NCBI GenBank assembly: GCA_022508745.1
Contig: JAFLUP010000003.1
Span: 1 to 33,222, forward strand
Reading direction: 5' to 3'
DNA: 33,222 nucleotides
Source of the DNA: Oscillospiraceae bacterium
Lineage (GTDB): Bacteria > Bacillota > Clostridia > Oscillospirales > CAG-382
Shown: positions 1 to 6,662 of the stretch, piece after piece
Layout of the letters: each line of letters opens with the position of its first letter
Numbering within the stretch: the stretch's first letter is position 1
Notes under the pieces: model-generated
What the model saw: the letters and a program-made list of their open reading frames with translations, nothing else
Database searches by the model: none
What the model was told of the DNA's origin: nothing
Position numbers and translations under genes: made by a program

Positions 1-84
1 AACATCACATTTCATATTGTAGTACATTTTTCTGTTGTTCAGTTTTCAATGTCCGATCTCGCTACCCCCCTTCTGGGGGACAGC
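1..84 (-). other. Probable leader of an rRNA operon running off the left edge
   Basis: Read on the minus strand, this stretch follows two tandem strong promoters, contains a short C5/G5 hairpin (around 65-78) and then the string CATTGAAAACTGAAC (around 36-50). That string resembles the boxA-like leader commonly seen just upstream of 16S rRNA in Firmicutes. There is no open frame of note. The 16S gene itself is outside the window, so the call is inference from the leader and promoters. Confidence 0.5.
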
Positions 85-90
85 TTAAGC

Positions 91-119
91 AGTTTACCAC
101 ACCGCTCCCCGTTTGTCAA
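91..119 (-). promoter_or_regulatory. Sigma-A promoter P2 of the putative rRNA operon
   Basis: On the minus strand a perfect -35 TTGACA (114-119) is separated by 17 bases from a -10 TAAACT (91-96). It is the proximal one of two tandem promoters pointing out of the left edge, an arrangement typical of rRNA operons. A GCTTAAGC palindrome lies at the expected transcription start. Confidence 0.7.
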
Positions 120-173
120 GGGGTTTTGGAAAAAATTTTCGACATTTTTTCAGAATTCAGTGCGGTGTTACGT

Positions 174-203
174 ATTCTAACCTATTCTTCCCACATTTGT
201 CAA
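174..203 (-). promoter_or_regulatory. Sigma-A promoter P1 of the putative rRNA operon
   Basis: On the minus strand, TTGACA (198-203) is followed after 18 bases by TAGAAT (174-179). It lies about 80 bases upstream of P2 in the same direction, with AT-rich sequence on its upstream side (T/A tracts around 204-245). Confidence 0.65.
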
Positions 204-237
204 GACTTTTTCAAAAGTTTCTGCATAACTTTCGTCG

Positions 238-270
238 AAAAAAGGCGAAGTCGCAAAAAGCGACCCCGCC
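238..270 (-). terminator. Rho-independent terminator after the XRE regulator gene
   Basis: On the minus strand an 11-bp stem (GGCGGGGTCGC pairing with GCGACTTCGCC, two G-U pairs) with a TTTTT loop is followed directly by six T. It lies 21 bases past the stop of the regulator gene and separates it from the rRNA-type promoters. Confidence 0.8.
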
Positions 271-290
271 GGAACGGTTCGGGCGCGCAA

Positions 291-668
291 TCAGCTCCAC
301 CCATATTTAATAATGTAGTAAATCACGTAGATCCAGTTGAGCAGTCCGTGCAGGAGCGCCCAGCCGATGGACTGCCACTTGACGTAGGAAATGATCATCG
401 CCAGCGCCGCGCCGACGGTGAGGCCGTCGCTTCCTATTTTAATGGACAACTCCCGGGACGGTCCTTTCTTTGCCTTCTCGCCGTAGATCAATTCCTCGAC
501 GGAAACCTCCAGCACCTCCGAAAGCCGTTGCAGCATTTCGATATCCGGCTGCGTCTTTCCGCGTTCCCAATTAGAGACCGCCTGGCGCGTCACATTCAAA
601 CGCTCGGCGAGCTGTTCCTGCGAAAGTCCCTTTCCCTCCCGCGCTTTTTTGATATTCTTTCCGACCAT
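291..668 (-). CDS. XRE-family HTH regulator with a membrane-anchored C terminus
   Basis: A 125-residue DNA-binding regulator. Residues about 4-60 form a classic Cro/C1-type helix-turn-helix: IKKAREGKGLSQEQLAERL, then VTRQAVSNWERGKTQPD, the recognition helix region. The region after residue 80 is hydrophobic and aromatic (roughly 85-122, ending IYVIYYIIKYGWS) and can form one or two membrane segments, so the repressor may be tethered to the membrane. The ATG start is preceded by an AGAGGAAA ribosome site and a promoter at 701-729, and the gene ends at its own terminator, so it is monocistronic. Its target and signal cannot be told from sequence. Small XRE proteins with hydrophobic tails are common in Firmicutes. 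Confidence 0.85.
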   Translation of the reverse strand: MVGKNIKKAREGKGLSQEQLAERLNVTRQAVSNWERGKTQPDIEMLQRLSEVLEVSVEELIYGEKAKKGPSRELSIKIGSDGLTVGAALAMIISYVKWQSIGWALLHGLLNWIYVIYYIIKYGWS

Positions 669-700
669 AGCAGTTTCCTCTCTTTCCGTTTCTGCCCCCC

Positions 701-729
701 ATTTTACACGACCTCACGCGAAAATGCAA
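701..729 (-). promoter_or_regulatory. Promoter of the XRE regulator gene
   Basis: On the minus strand TTGCAT (724-729), a 17-base spacer and TAAAAT (701-706) lie 32 bases upstream of the regulator ATG. The segment between this promoter and the ferredoxin stop (730-812) shows only a weak 4-bp hairpin. Confidence 0.65.
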
Positions 730-812
730 GCAACAATTTCTTGCGCAGGCAAAAATGAGCACCGGATCATCCGATTTCCGAGGTTCAATTCCGCAACAAC
801 TGCTTGCCCTAC

Positions 813-998
813 TCAATTCTCCCGGTCGGGATCATAAAGGCATTGCTCGATGCACTTCCCGCAGCCGGTGCAGGATTGATCCACTACAGGAGCGGGAACG
901 CCGTACGCGTTCTTTTCAAAATGGATGTGTTCGCAGACCGCACAGGCGTTACAGCCCGTGCAGGCGCCGATTTTTACGATGCGTGCGACGTTGTTCAT
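813..998 (-). CDS. Small ferredoxin-type iron-sulfur protein
   Basis: A 61-residue protein with two cysteine clusters. The first half has CTGCNACAVC, in which the cysteines are spaced C-x2-C-x2-C-x2-C, so it differs from the usual C-x2-C-x2-C-x3-CP. The second has CTGCGKCIEQC, the usual C-x2-C-x2-C-x3-C. It probably carries two [4Fe-4S] clusters and acts as a small electron carrier or an electron-transfer module for an unknown partner. ATG start with GGAGGATG seven bases upstream. It begins 16 bases after the stop of the PH-like membrane protein gene on the same strand, so the two form a small operon from the promoter at 1457-1485. Confidence 0.8.
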   Translation of the reverse strand: MNNVARIVKIGACTGCNACAVCEHIHFEKNAYGVPAPVVDQSCTGCGKCIEQCLYDPDREN

Positions 999-1014
999 TT
1001 GTACATCCTCCGTA

Positions 1015-1422
1015 TCAGTTGACCTTTCCGTGCCAATAGGTTTGCAGCAGCCGTGTGGTTTTCTTTGTTTTGGAGATCACGCCTCTTCTATATATAGGAA
1101 ACTTCGACACAAACCCCTCGATGCGATAATGCCGCCATCCGTGATACCCATATGCTTCGGAAACGGATTTGATCGCTGCCCACTTCACTCGCTTGCGAAT
1201 ACCAAAGCCATAATAAACAGTCAAGCCATCTTTATCAAAAGAATAGACAAGCGGGCAAACCAGAGAGAACAGCGCCGCGCACAAAATGACCGTTCCGATC
1301 ACAATCGCACCCTGCCGCCATGCAGACGGATGGCAAAAAACCAAAATCGTGCCGAGAAAGATCCATATAAAAAAGATAGCGAGCGGTATGACGCTCCAAC
1401 GATTCCAGACCATCTTTCTCAT
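1015..1422 (-). CDS. PH-like domain membrane protein
   Basis: A 135-residue membrane protein. Two hydrophobic segments (about residues 6-30 and 38-60) form a hairpin. The soluble C-terminal half starts VYSFDKDGLTVYYGFGIRK and continues with a W-x-x-I-KSV-x-E pattern, the layout of bacterial PH-like domain (YcxB/YdbT-type) proteins. The frame is open 60 codons further upstream, but I chose the ATG at 1422 because AGGAGAGG sits five bases before it and a near-perfect promoter (1457-1485) lies inside the longer frame. It is followed after 16 bases by the ferredoxin gene. No specific function can be assigned. Confidence 0.7.
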   Translation of the reverse strand: MRKMVWNRWSVIPLAIFFIWIFLGTILVFCHPSAWRQGAIVIGTVILCAALFSLVCPLVYSFDKDGLTVYYGFGIRKRVKWAAIKSVSEAYGYHGWRHYRIEGFVSKFPIYRRGVISKTKKTTRLLQTYWHGKVN

Positions 1423-1456
1423 GTGTTCCTCTCCTGCCAAAATCCTTCCATTGCGC

Positions 1457-1485
1457 AGTATAACAAAAATGCGGTCCGTTGTCAA
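1457..1485 (-). promoter_or_regulatory. Promoter of the PH-like protein/ferredoxin operon
   Basis: On the minus strand a perfect TTGACA (1480-1485), a 17-base spacer and TATACT (1457-1462). The -10 ends 34 bases before the chosen ATG at 1422, which supports that start over the longer frame. Confidence 0.8.
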
Positions 1486-1607
1486 TAAACGTCGAGTTGC
1501 ATGCAAGGGCATTTTCCCTTGACTTTTTTCGTTTCGCACCCAAGAATTGTACAACATGACCAAAAAATCCACAAAAATTTCTGTTTGTTTGTCCCCCTCC
1601 AAACCCG

Positions 1608-1636
1608 TTGCATTTATACACGGAATCCGTTATAAT
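1608..1636 (+). promoter_or_regulatory. Promoter of the EF-G-like gene
   Basis: TTGCAT (1608-1613), a 17-base spacer and a perfect TATAAT (1631-1636), 44 bases upstream of the ATG at 1681. It is divergent from the promoter at 1457-1485. The sequence between the two is AT-rich and holds no other obvious site. Confidence 0.8.
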
Positions 1637-1680
1637 AAAAGAAGCGATTCATACCATACATAGAAAGGATCAAAAACGAT

Positions 1681-3741
1681 ATGTCGACAGTCGAAATGAA
1701 GCAGATCCGCAACGTGGCGCTGCTGGGGCACAGCGGATCGGGAAAAACCTCCCTTGCAGAGGCCATGCTGTATCTTTCCGGCGGAAGCGACCGGCTGGGA
1801 AAAACGGCGGAAGGCAACTCCGTTCTGGACTATGATCCCGAAGCGGTCCGGCGGAAGATCTCCATCTCCGCAAACTTCGCGCCGGCGCAATGGAAGGACA
1901 CCAAGATCAACGTGATCGATACCCCCGGTCATCCGGGTTTTGTAGGGGAAGTCGCGCAGGCGCTCCGCGTCGCGGACAGTGCCATCATCGTCGTGGACGC
2001 GAAGTCCGGTATCCAGGTGGGTACGGAGCTGGCGTGGTCCAGAGCGGTGGACGCGGGGATCCCGCGTGCGTTCTTCCTGAATAAGTTCGACGATAACGAA
2101 GCGCGGTTTGCAAAGCTGCTGGACGCGCTGCATGAGCAGTTCGGGCGTTCCGTCTGCCCCATCACCATCCCCATGGTGAAGGACGGCGAAGTGCGCGGCG
2201 CCATCGACCTTGTGGACATGGAAGCCCACACCTTTGACGCGAAGGGTCAGCACAGCGTGCAGGCCATTCCGGAGGAATCCGGCGAGGCGGTGGAGAAATT
2301 CCGCGATATGCTGCTGGAAGCGGTGGCGGGCACCAATGAAGAGCTGATGGAGAAATACTTCTCCGGCGAAACCATCTCCCACATGGAGATCAACAACGCC
2401 ATCCACGAAGGGATCATCCACGGCGACATCGTTCCCTGCTTCTGCGGCTGCGCGACCCAGCTCTGGGGCGTCTGGACGCTGATGAACGCCATCTCCGAAT
2501 CCTTCCCGCGGCACTCCGCAAAAGGCACGGAGACCAGCGTGGACGGCGACGAAATCGCCATCCAGCCGGAAAGTGCGCCGGCGTTGTTCATCTTCAAAAC
2601 GGTCGCCGACCCGTTCGTGGGCAAAATGTCCTTCTTCAAGGTCATGAACGGCACCCTCAAGGCAGATACCACCCTTCGCAACGCGCGGGACGGCGCTTCC
2701 GAGCGTCTCGGCAAGCTCTTCACCGTACGCGGAAAGGCACAAACCGAAGTGGATTCCCTCGCTTGCGGGGATATCGGCATGGTATCCAAGTTGTCCTCCG
2801 CCGCCACGGGCGACACCCTCTCCTGGTCCGGCGACGTGCAGTACGCCAAGACGGAATATCCCGCTGCCTGCTACACCCAGGCCATCCTTCCCACCGCCAA
2901 GGGCGACGAGGATAAAATTTCCTCCGGCATCGCCCGTCTGCTGGAAGAGGATATGACTCTGCGGTACGAAGTGGATCCGGAAACAAAGCAAATGCTGCTT
3001 TCCGGCATGGGCGGCACCCATCTGGAGCTGGCGCTGGCCAAGCTGAAATCCCGCTACGGCGTCACCGTCAAGCTGGAAGAAAAGCGCATCGCTTACCGTG
3101 AGACCATCCGCAAGTCCTGCAAGGTGGAAGGCAAACATAAGAAGCAGTCCGGCGGTCACGGGCAGTACGGACACGTCAAGATCGAGTTCTCCCCCGGCGA
3201 GGACGAAGGGCTGACCTTCACCGAAACCATTTTCGGCGGGTCCGTGCCGAAGAACTTCCACCCGGCGGTGGAAAAGGGTTTGCAGGAGTGCATGCAGAAG
3301 GGCGTCCTGGCGGGATACCCGGTGGTCCATCTGGCGGCGAACCTGTTCGACGGCTCCTACCACGACGTGGACTCCTCGGAAATGGCGTTCAAGACCGCTG
3401 CTGCCATCGCGTTCCGCGACGGTCTGCCCCAGTGCTCCCCCGTTCTGCTGGAGCCCATCGGCGAGCTGCACGTGCTCATCCCCGATGGACAGGTGGGCGA
3501 CGTCATCGGCGACCTGAACAAGAGACGCGGGCGCATCATGGGCATGAACCCCGACGAACATAAGCGCGGCTACAGCATCGTGGACGCGGAAGTGCCGGAA
3601 TCGGAAATGAGCGATTACGTCCATACCCTTCGGGCGCTGTCCCAGGGACGCGGCAGCTTCACCTTCAAAACCACCAGCTACGCGGAAGTGCCCGCCAACA
3701 TCGCGGAAAAGATCATCGCGGACGCCAAAGCGGAAGCATAA
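1681..3741 (+). CDS. Elongation factor G-like translational GTPase (EF-G paralogue)
   Basis: A 686-residue EF-G-family GTPase of full length. The P-loop is GHSGSGKTS (16-24), switch II is DTPGHPGF (80-87) with the catalytic His84, and the base-recognition motif is NKFD (134-137). Canonical EF-G has AHIDAGKTT, DTPGHVDF and NKMD, so this is the diverged EF-G-like subfamily (EF-G2 type) rather than the main factor. Domain II, the KHKKQSGGHGQYGHV loop of domain IV and a full domain V follow. The main fusA normally sits with rpsL/rpsG; here the gene stands alone behind its own promoter and a weak hairpin terminator. ATG start with AAAGGA about 12 bases upstream; the ATG five codons on is an alternative. 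Its role could be translocation under special conditions or ribosome rescue/recycling; sequence cannot decide. Confidence 0.9.
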   Translation: MSTVEMKQIRNVALLGHSGSGKTSLAEAMLYLSGGSDRLGKTAEGNSVLDYDPEAVRRKISISANFAPAQWKDTKINVIDTPGHPGFVGEVAQALRVADSAIIVVDAKSGIQVGTELAWSRAVDAGIPRAFFLNKFDDNEARFAKLLDALHEQFGRSVCPITIPMVKDGEVRGAIDLVDMEAHTFDAKGQHSVQAIPEESGEAVEKFRDMLLEAVAGTNEELMEKYFSGETISHMEINNAIHEGIIHGDIVPCFCGCATQLWGVWTLMNAISESFPRHSAKGTETSVDGDEIAIQPESAPALFIFKTVADPFVGKMSFFKVMNGTLKADTTLRNARDGASERLGKLFTVRGKAQTEVDSLACGDIGMVSKLSSAATGDTLSWSGDVQYAKTEYPAACYTQAILPTAKGDEDKISSGIARLLEEDMTLRYEVDPETKQMLLSGMGGTHLELALAKLKSRYGVTVKLEEKRIAYRETIRKSCKVEGKHKKQSGGHGQYGHVKIEFSPGEDEGLTFTETIFGGSVPKNFHPAVEKGLQECMQKGVLAGYPVVHLAANLFDGSYHDVDSSEMAFKTAAAIAFRDGLPQCSPVLLEPIGELHVLIPDGQVGDVIGDLNKRRGRIMGMNPDEHKRGYSIVDAEVPESEMSDYVHTLRALSQGRGSFTFKTTSYAEVPANIAEKIIADAKAEA

Positions 3742-3761
3742 ACATCCAGTTTCATCAACAG

Positions 3762-3795
3762 AGAAGGAGCGACGAACGCCGCTCCTTCTTTCCTG
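3762..3795 (+). terminator. Probable terminator after the EF-G-like gene
   Basis: A perfect 10-bp stem AGAAGGAGCG/CGCTCCTTCT (3762-3771 with 3780-3789) starts 20 bases after the stop codon. The T-run behind it is short and interrupted (TTCC), so termination may be incomplete. Confidence 0.55.
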
Positions 3796-3816
3796 CGGCT
3801 TTTTCCCTGTGGGGGG

Positions 3817-3845
3817 TTGACTTTTCCGGCGTTCTGTGGTATGCT
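3817..3845 (+). promoter_or_regulatory. Promoter of the SGNH hydrolase/lipoprotein operon
   Basis: TTGACT (3817-3822), a 17-base spacer and TATGCT (3840-3845). The -10 ends 70 bases before the chosen ATG at 3916. It lies inside the longer open frame, supporting the later start. Confidence 0.75.
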
Positions 3846-3915
3846 ATATGCGCAATTCAGCATCATTTCCTATTATATATTACAATACAATGTTTTGAGA
3901 AGGAGCGTGTTTTCT

Positions 3916-4962
3916 ATGCGGAAAGTACGGCGCGCAGGTACCGCCCTGTCGATCCTGTTCGCGTTGCTGACCCTCTCGTTTTCCTCTTTCGCCGCGCTTG
4001 CTGAAGAACCGCCTGCGGAGGATCCGCTGGAAGGAAAGAGCGTTCTGTTCGTCGGAGATTCCATCTGCGAGGCGCTGTGTGAATGGTCCAATGGCCGGTG
4101 GCCCTACGGCAAGGACATCGTAGGCTGGGCGGGTCGCATCATCTACGGGCACAACATGACGGGGAAAAACCTCGGCAGAAGCGGCGCTTCCCTCTCCAAC
4201 TGCCGCGGCGCCAACACGGTGATCAGCCAGCTGGCGCAGGAGAAAAACAACGTGTACGATTACGTGATCATGCACGGCGGCGCCAACGACGCGTGGGACA
4301 GTGCCCCTGTGGGCGAGATGACCGAAGGGTTCGAAGGTCCCTTCGACCTGACCACCTTTGCCGGCGGTCTGGAGGATATGTTCCGCTACGCAAAGGAAGC
4401 TTTCCCGAGCGCACAGCTTGGCTTTATCATCAATTTCCGGCTCCCGAAGGGAACCTACGGCAGGCTCAGCGATATGTCGGAGTACATGGATCTTGCCATC
4501 CGCATCTGCGAGAAGTGGGAAATCCCCTATCTGGATCTGTACCACGACGACGCCTTCAACGAAGAGCTGAAAGTGACCACCAACACCTATCTCCACGATT
4601 ATATTCACCCCAACGGCGAAGGATATGACGTGATCGCTCCCCATGTGGACGCTTGGCTGCAAACGGTTGCCGACGGCTCCTATGTCTACCCGAGCCAGGA
4701 TCCCTCCGGTGAGGAATCCGGCAGCGAGGAAGGGTCTGAACCCGGCGAAGGCACGGAATCCGACGAAGGAACCGGCTCCGACGCGACGTCCGGCACGGAA
4801 GATTCGGCAAAAGATCCCTCGGCAGGAGAAAACGAGGAATCCGGCGACGCCGATTCCGACGGCTCCGGTAACCTCCTGCTGATCGTTGTAATCATCGCCT
4901 GCGTAGTTGTCGTGGGCGCTGTCGCGGCGTTCCTGATCCTGCACAGCCGCAAAGCCAAATAA
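3916..4962 (+). CDS. Surface-anchored SGNH/GDSL hydrolase
   Basis: A 348-residue exported esterase-type protein. A signal peptide (about 1-29, with ALA before EE) is followed by the SGNH blocks: VGDS with nucleophile Ser49, Gly87 in block II, HGGAND with Asn124-Asp125, and D227-Y-I-H230. That is a complete catalytic set, probably removing acyl groups (for example acetyl) from an extracellular glycan or lipid. Residues about 255-318 are an acidic, Ser/Gly/Glu-rich linker and 319-348 a membrane helix ending HSRKAK, so the enzyme hangs off the outer membrane face of the cell. No LPXTG is present. AGAAGGAG precedes the chosen ATG; 33 further upstream codons are open but include the promoter. Two lipoprotein genes follow at 61 and 50 bases. 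The substrate is unknown. Confidence 0.85.
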   Translation: MRKVRRAGTALSILFALLTLSFSSFAALAEEPPAEDPLEGKSVLFVGDSICEALCEWSNGRWPYGKDIVGWAGRIIYGHNMTGKNLGRSGASLSNCRGANTVISQLAQEKNNVYDYVIMHGGANDAWDSAPVGEMTEGFEGPFDLTTFAGGLEDMFRYAKEAFPSAQLGFIINFRLPKGTYGRLSDMSEYMDLAIRICEKWEIPYLDLYHDDAFNEELKVTTNTYLHDYIHPNGEGYDVIAPHVDAWLQTVADGSYVYPSQDPSGEESGSEEGSEPGEGTESDEGTGSDATSGTEDSAKDPSAGENEESGDADSDGSGNLLLIVVIIACVVVVGAVAAFLILHSRKAK

Positions 4963-5023
4963 CCTCTTTTCAAAAAACTCTCGCAAATCATAGCAAAAAA
5001 CAAAAACGAAAGGAACGATTTCT

Positions 5024-5788
5024 ATGAAAAAGTTAGCAATCCTGCTTCTCGCTTTCGTGCTCGTGTGCAGCTGCTGCCTGCTTGCAGCCTGCGGCGGCGA
5101 CGGCGAGGAGTCCTCCACTGCCGACACGACCTCTGAAGCCGGCAAACCGTCCACTCCGGACACCTCGTCCAAGGATGAGAATTCCTCGGCTACATCTGCC
5201 GACGAACCCTCTGAGGAACCCTCGAACGAACCCTCCAGCGGTCCTGTCGAAGATCCTTCCGACGAGACTTCTGAACCAGACGAGACCTCCGAACCCGATG
5301 AGACCTCCGAACCCTCCGACGAGCCCACGGATCCCGAAACGAAACTGCTCTGGCTGACCCACTACAACACGCTGGGGAACGAAGGGTCCGGCGTCGTCCT
5401 GAGCCAGCCGTACGAAGGCGGCGAATGGTGGTTCCACTGCTCCTTCGCACCTGTTGAGGGCGAGGACGGCGTGTACGAACTCGTGGAGATCCTCGACGGC
5501 ACCAGTGGCTCCGGACATCCGCTCGACATTCCGGAAGGCGGTTTCGTCTATGCGCTCCATCCCGGCAACAACAACCCGGGCGGCATCGACTACACCACCG
5601 AGGCCTGCGCAACCGTGCTCAACGACACGAGAAACTGGAAGCCCGGCAATAAGTTCATCTTCACCGGCATCGATTTCGAAAACTTCACGGATGTTCCGAC
5701 CGAGACGCCGAATCTGTACTGGTATGAAGACGGGGACAACGACACCGGCCACTACATCTGCACCGCGACCTACGCCATCATCGGCTGA
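5024..5788 (+). CDS. Lipoprotein of unknown family with Ser/Glu/Pro linker (first of two paralogues)
   Basis: A 254-residue secreted lipoprotein. The signal peptide ends in a lipobox, LLAAC, at about residues 19-23, so Cys23 should be lipidated. Residues about 24-105 are low-complexity Ser/Thr/Glu/Asp/Pro including three 18-bp repeats of DETSEP. The C-terminal domain (about 106-254) has no fold I recognise. It shares with the neighbouring paralogue W-x-THYN, PEGGFVYA, GIDY with a following Ala-Cys, WK-x-G and YEDG with CTAT. Both copies keep one Cys in the AC motif and one in the CTA motif, so a disulfide is possible. ATG start with GAAAGGA 9 bases upstream. It lies in an operon with the SGNH hydrolase, which suggests a shared surface substrate. 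Confidence 0.75.
   Translation: MKKLAILLLAFVLVCSCCLLAACGGDGEESSTADTTSEAGKPSTPDTSSKDENSSATSADEPSEEPSNEPSSGPVEDPSDETSEPDETSEPDETSEPSDEPTDPETKLLWLTHYNTLGNEGSGVVLSQPYEGGEWWFHCSFAPVEGEDGVYELVEILDGTSGSGHPLDIPEGGFVYALHPGNNNPGGIDYTTEACATVLNDTRNWKPGNKFIFTGIDFENFTDVPTETPNLYWYEDGDNDTGHYICTATYAIIG
5261..5314 (+). repeat. Three tandem 18-bp repeats coding DETSEP
   Basis: Three in-frame near-identical 18-bp units code DETSEP three times in the lipoprotein linker. Copies differ only at silent third bases, so the amino-acid repeat is kept while the DNA drifts. Confidence 0.8.
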
Positions 5789-5838
5789 TCGCGCAACGCA
5801 AAGGAATCAAACAACACATACATACAAAGGAGATTCTT

Positions 5839-6594
5839 ATGAAAAAACTTTCCATTCTGCTGCTTGCGGCTGTGATGCTCTTCACTTGCTTCGCACTGGC
5901 AGCCTGCGGCGGTGACGAGGATACTTCCTCCTCCGCGACCGACACCTCTTCCGCTTCTTCCGACGACGGCAAGTCCAACAGCACCTCCGTGAGCGAGCCC
6001 TCCTCCGAGACGGAAGAAACCTCCGAGCCGGAAGAGACCTCCGAACCGGATGCTTCCGAGCCGGAGACCTCTGAGCCGGAGACCTCCGAGCCGGACGACG
6101 ATCCCGTCGTGAACGCCGATCCCAGCCCGTTCTGGATCACGCATTACAATGATCCGGCTCCGGAAGCTGCCGGCATCATCCTCACTGGAACGGATACGGT
6201 TGGTGAATGGTCCGACCACTACGCGTTCAAGCCCATCGAGGGTGTGGAAAACGGCTACGAGCTGGTTGCGTTCTCTTACGGAACCATCGCTGACGGCGAC
6301 GACACCTACAACGGTCACGGCGAAAAGCTGGAAATGCCCGAAGGCGGCTTCGTGTATGCCACCAGCATCGGCAACAACTGGAAGACCGACGAGGGACAGG
6401 CGGACGGCATCGACTACGTCAACGATGCCTGCAACGCCCAGATCTCCCGCTGCCGCACCTGGAAGGTCGGCGATCAGTTCATCATCGAAGGTATGGATCT
6501 TGACGGTCAGACCATCCCGAAGTCCTCTGCGGATGACATCATGTGGTACGAAGACGGCTACGTCTGCACCGCAACCATCACCCCCATCGTCTAA
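5839..6594 (+). CDS. Lipoprotein of unknown family (second paralogue)
   Basis: A 251-residue paralogue of the preceding lipoprotein. It has a lipobox ALAAC at about residues 19-23, an acidic Ser/Glu/Pro linker to about residue 95 with repeated ETSEP units, and a C-terminal domain carrying the same landmarks: WITHYN, EGGFVYA, GIDY, the AC pair, WKVG, YEDG and CTAT. The start ATG is preceded by AAAGGAG, and the gene starts 50 bases after its paralogue and ends 16 bases before a strong terminator. The pair looks like a tandem duplication followed by divergence of the substrate-facing loops. Likely role: cell-surface binding protein working with the SGNH hydrolase; this is inference from the operon only. 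Confidence 0.75.
   Translation: MKKLSILLLAAVMLFTCFALAACGGDEDTSSSATDTSSASSDDGKSNSTSVSEPSSETEETSEPEETSEPDASEPETSEPETSEPDDDPVVNADPSPFWITHYNDPAPEAAGIILTGTDTVGEWSDHYAFKPIEGVENGYELVAFSYGTIADGDDTYNGHGEKLEMPEGGFVYATSIGNNWKTDEGQADGIDYVNDACNAQISRCRTWKVGDQFIIEGMDLDGQTIPKSSADDIMWYEDGYVCTATITPIV
6016..6093 (+). repeat. In-frame ETSEP-type repeats in the lipoprotein linker
   Basis: Five units of 15-18 bp encode ETSEP, EETSEP, DASEP, ETSEP and ETSEP in a row. They match in style, but not exactly in length, the 18-bp repeats of the upstream paralogue. Confidence 0.75.
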
Positions 6595-6610
6595 ACGGTA
6601 ACGATAAAGA

Positions 6611-6645
6611 AGGAAGCCCATCGAGCAAGATGGGCTTCCTTTTTC
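6611..6645 (+). terminator. Strong rho-independent terminator, possibly bidirectional
   Basis: A perfect 12-bp stem AGGAAGCCCATC/GATGGGCTTCCT (6611-6622 with 6629-6640), loop GAGCAA, followed by TTTTC. It lies between the convergent lipoprotein and ricT genes. On the minus strand it is followed by TCTTTA, so it may also stop ricT transcripts. Confidence 0.9.
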
Positions 6646-6662
6646 TTGTATTTTCTGCTGTT

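Noticed and set aside
1630-3624. 664-codon open frame opposite the EF-G-like gene
   Set aside because: It is antisense to a full-length conserved GTPase; its His/Val/Leu-rich composition is typical of GC-rich shadow frames, and the TATAAT/TTGCAT promoter reads the other way.
3849-3915. Earlier start of the SGNH hydrolase at 3817
   Set aside because: The upstream 33 codons contain the -35/-10 promoter and lack a ribosome site; the ATG at 3916 follows AGAAGGAG and opens a proper signal peptide.
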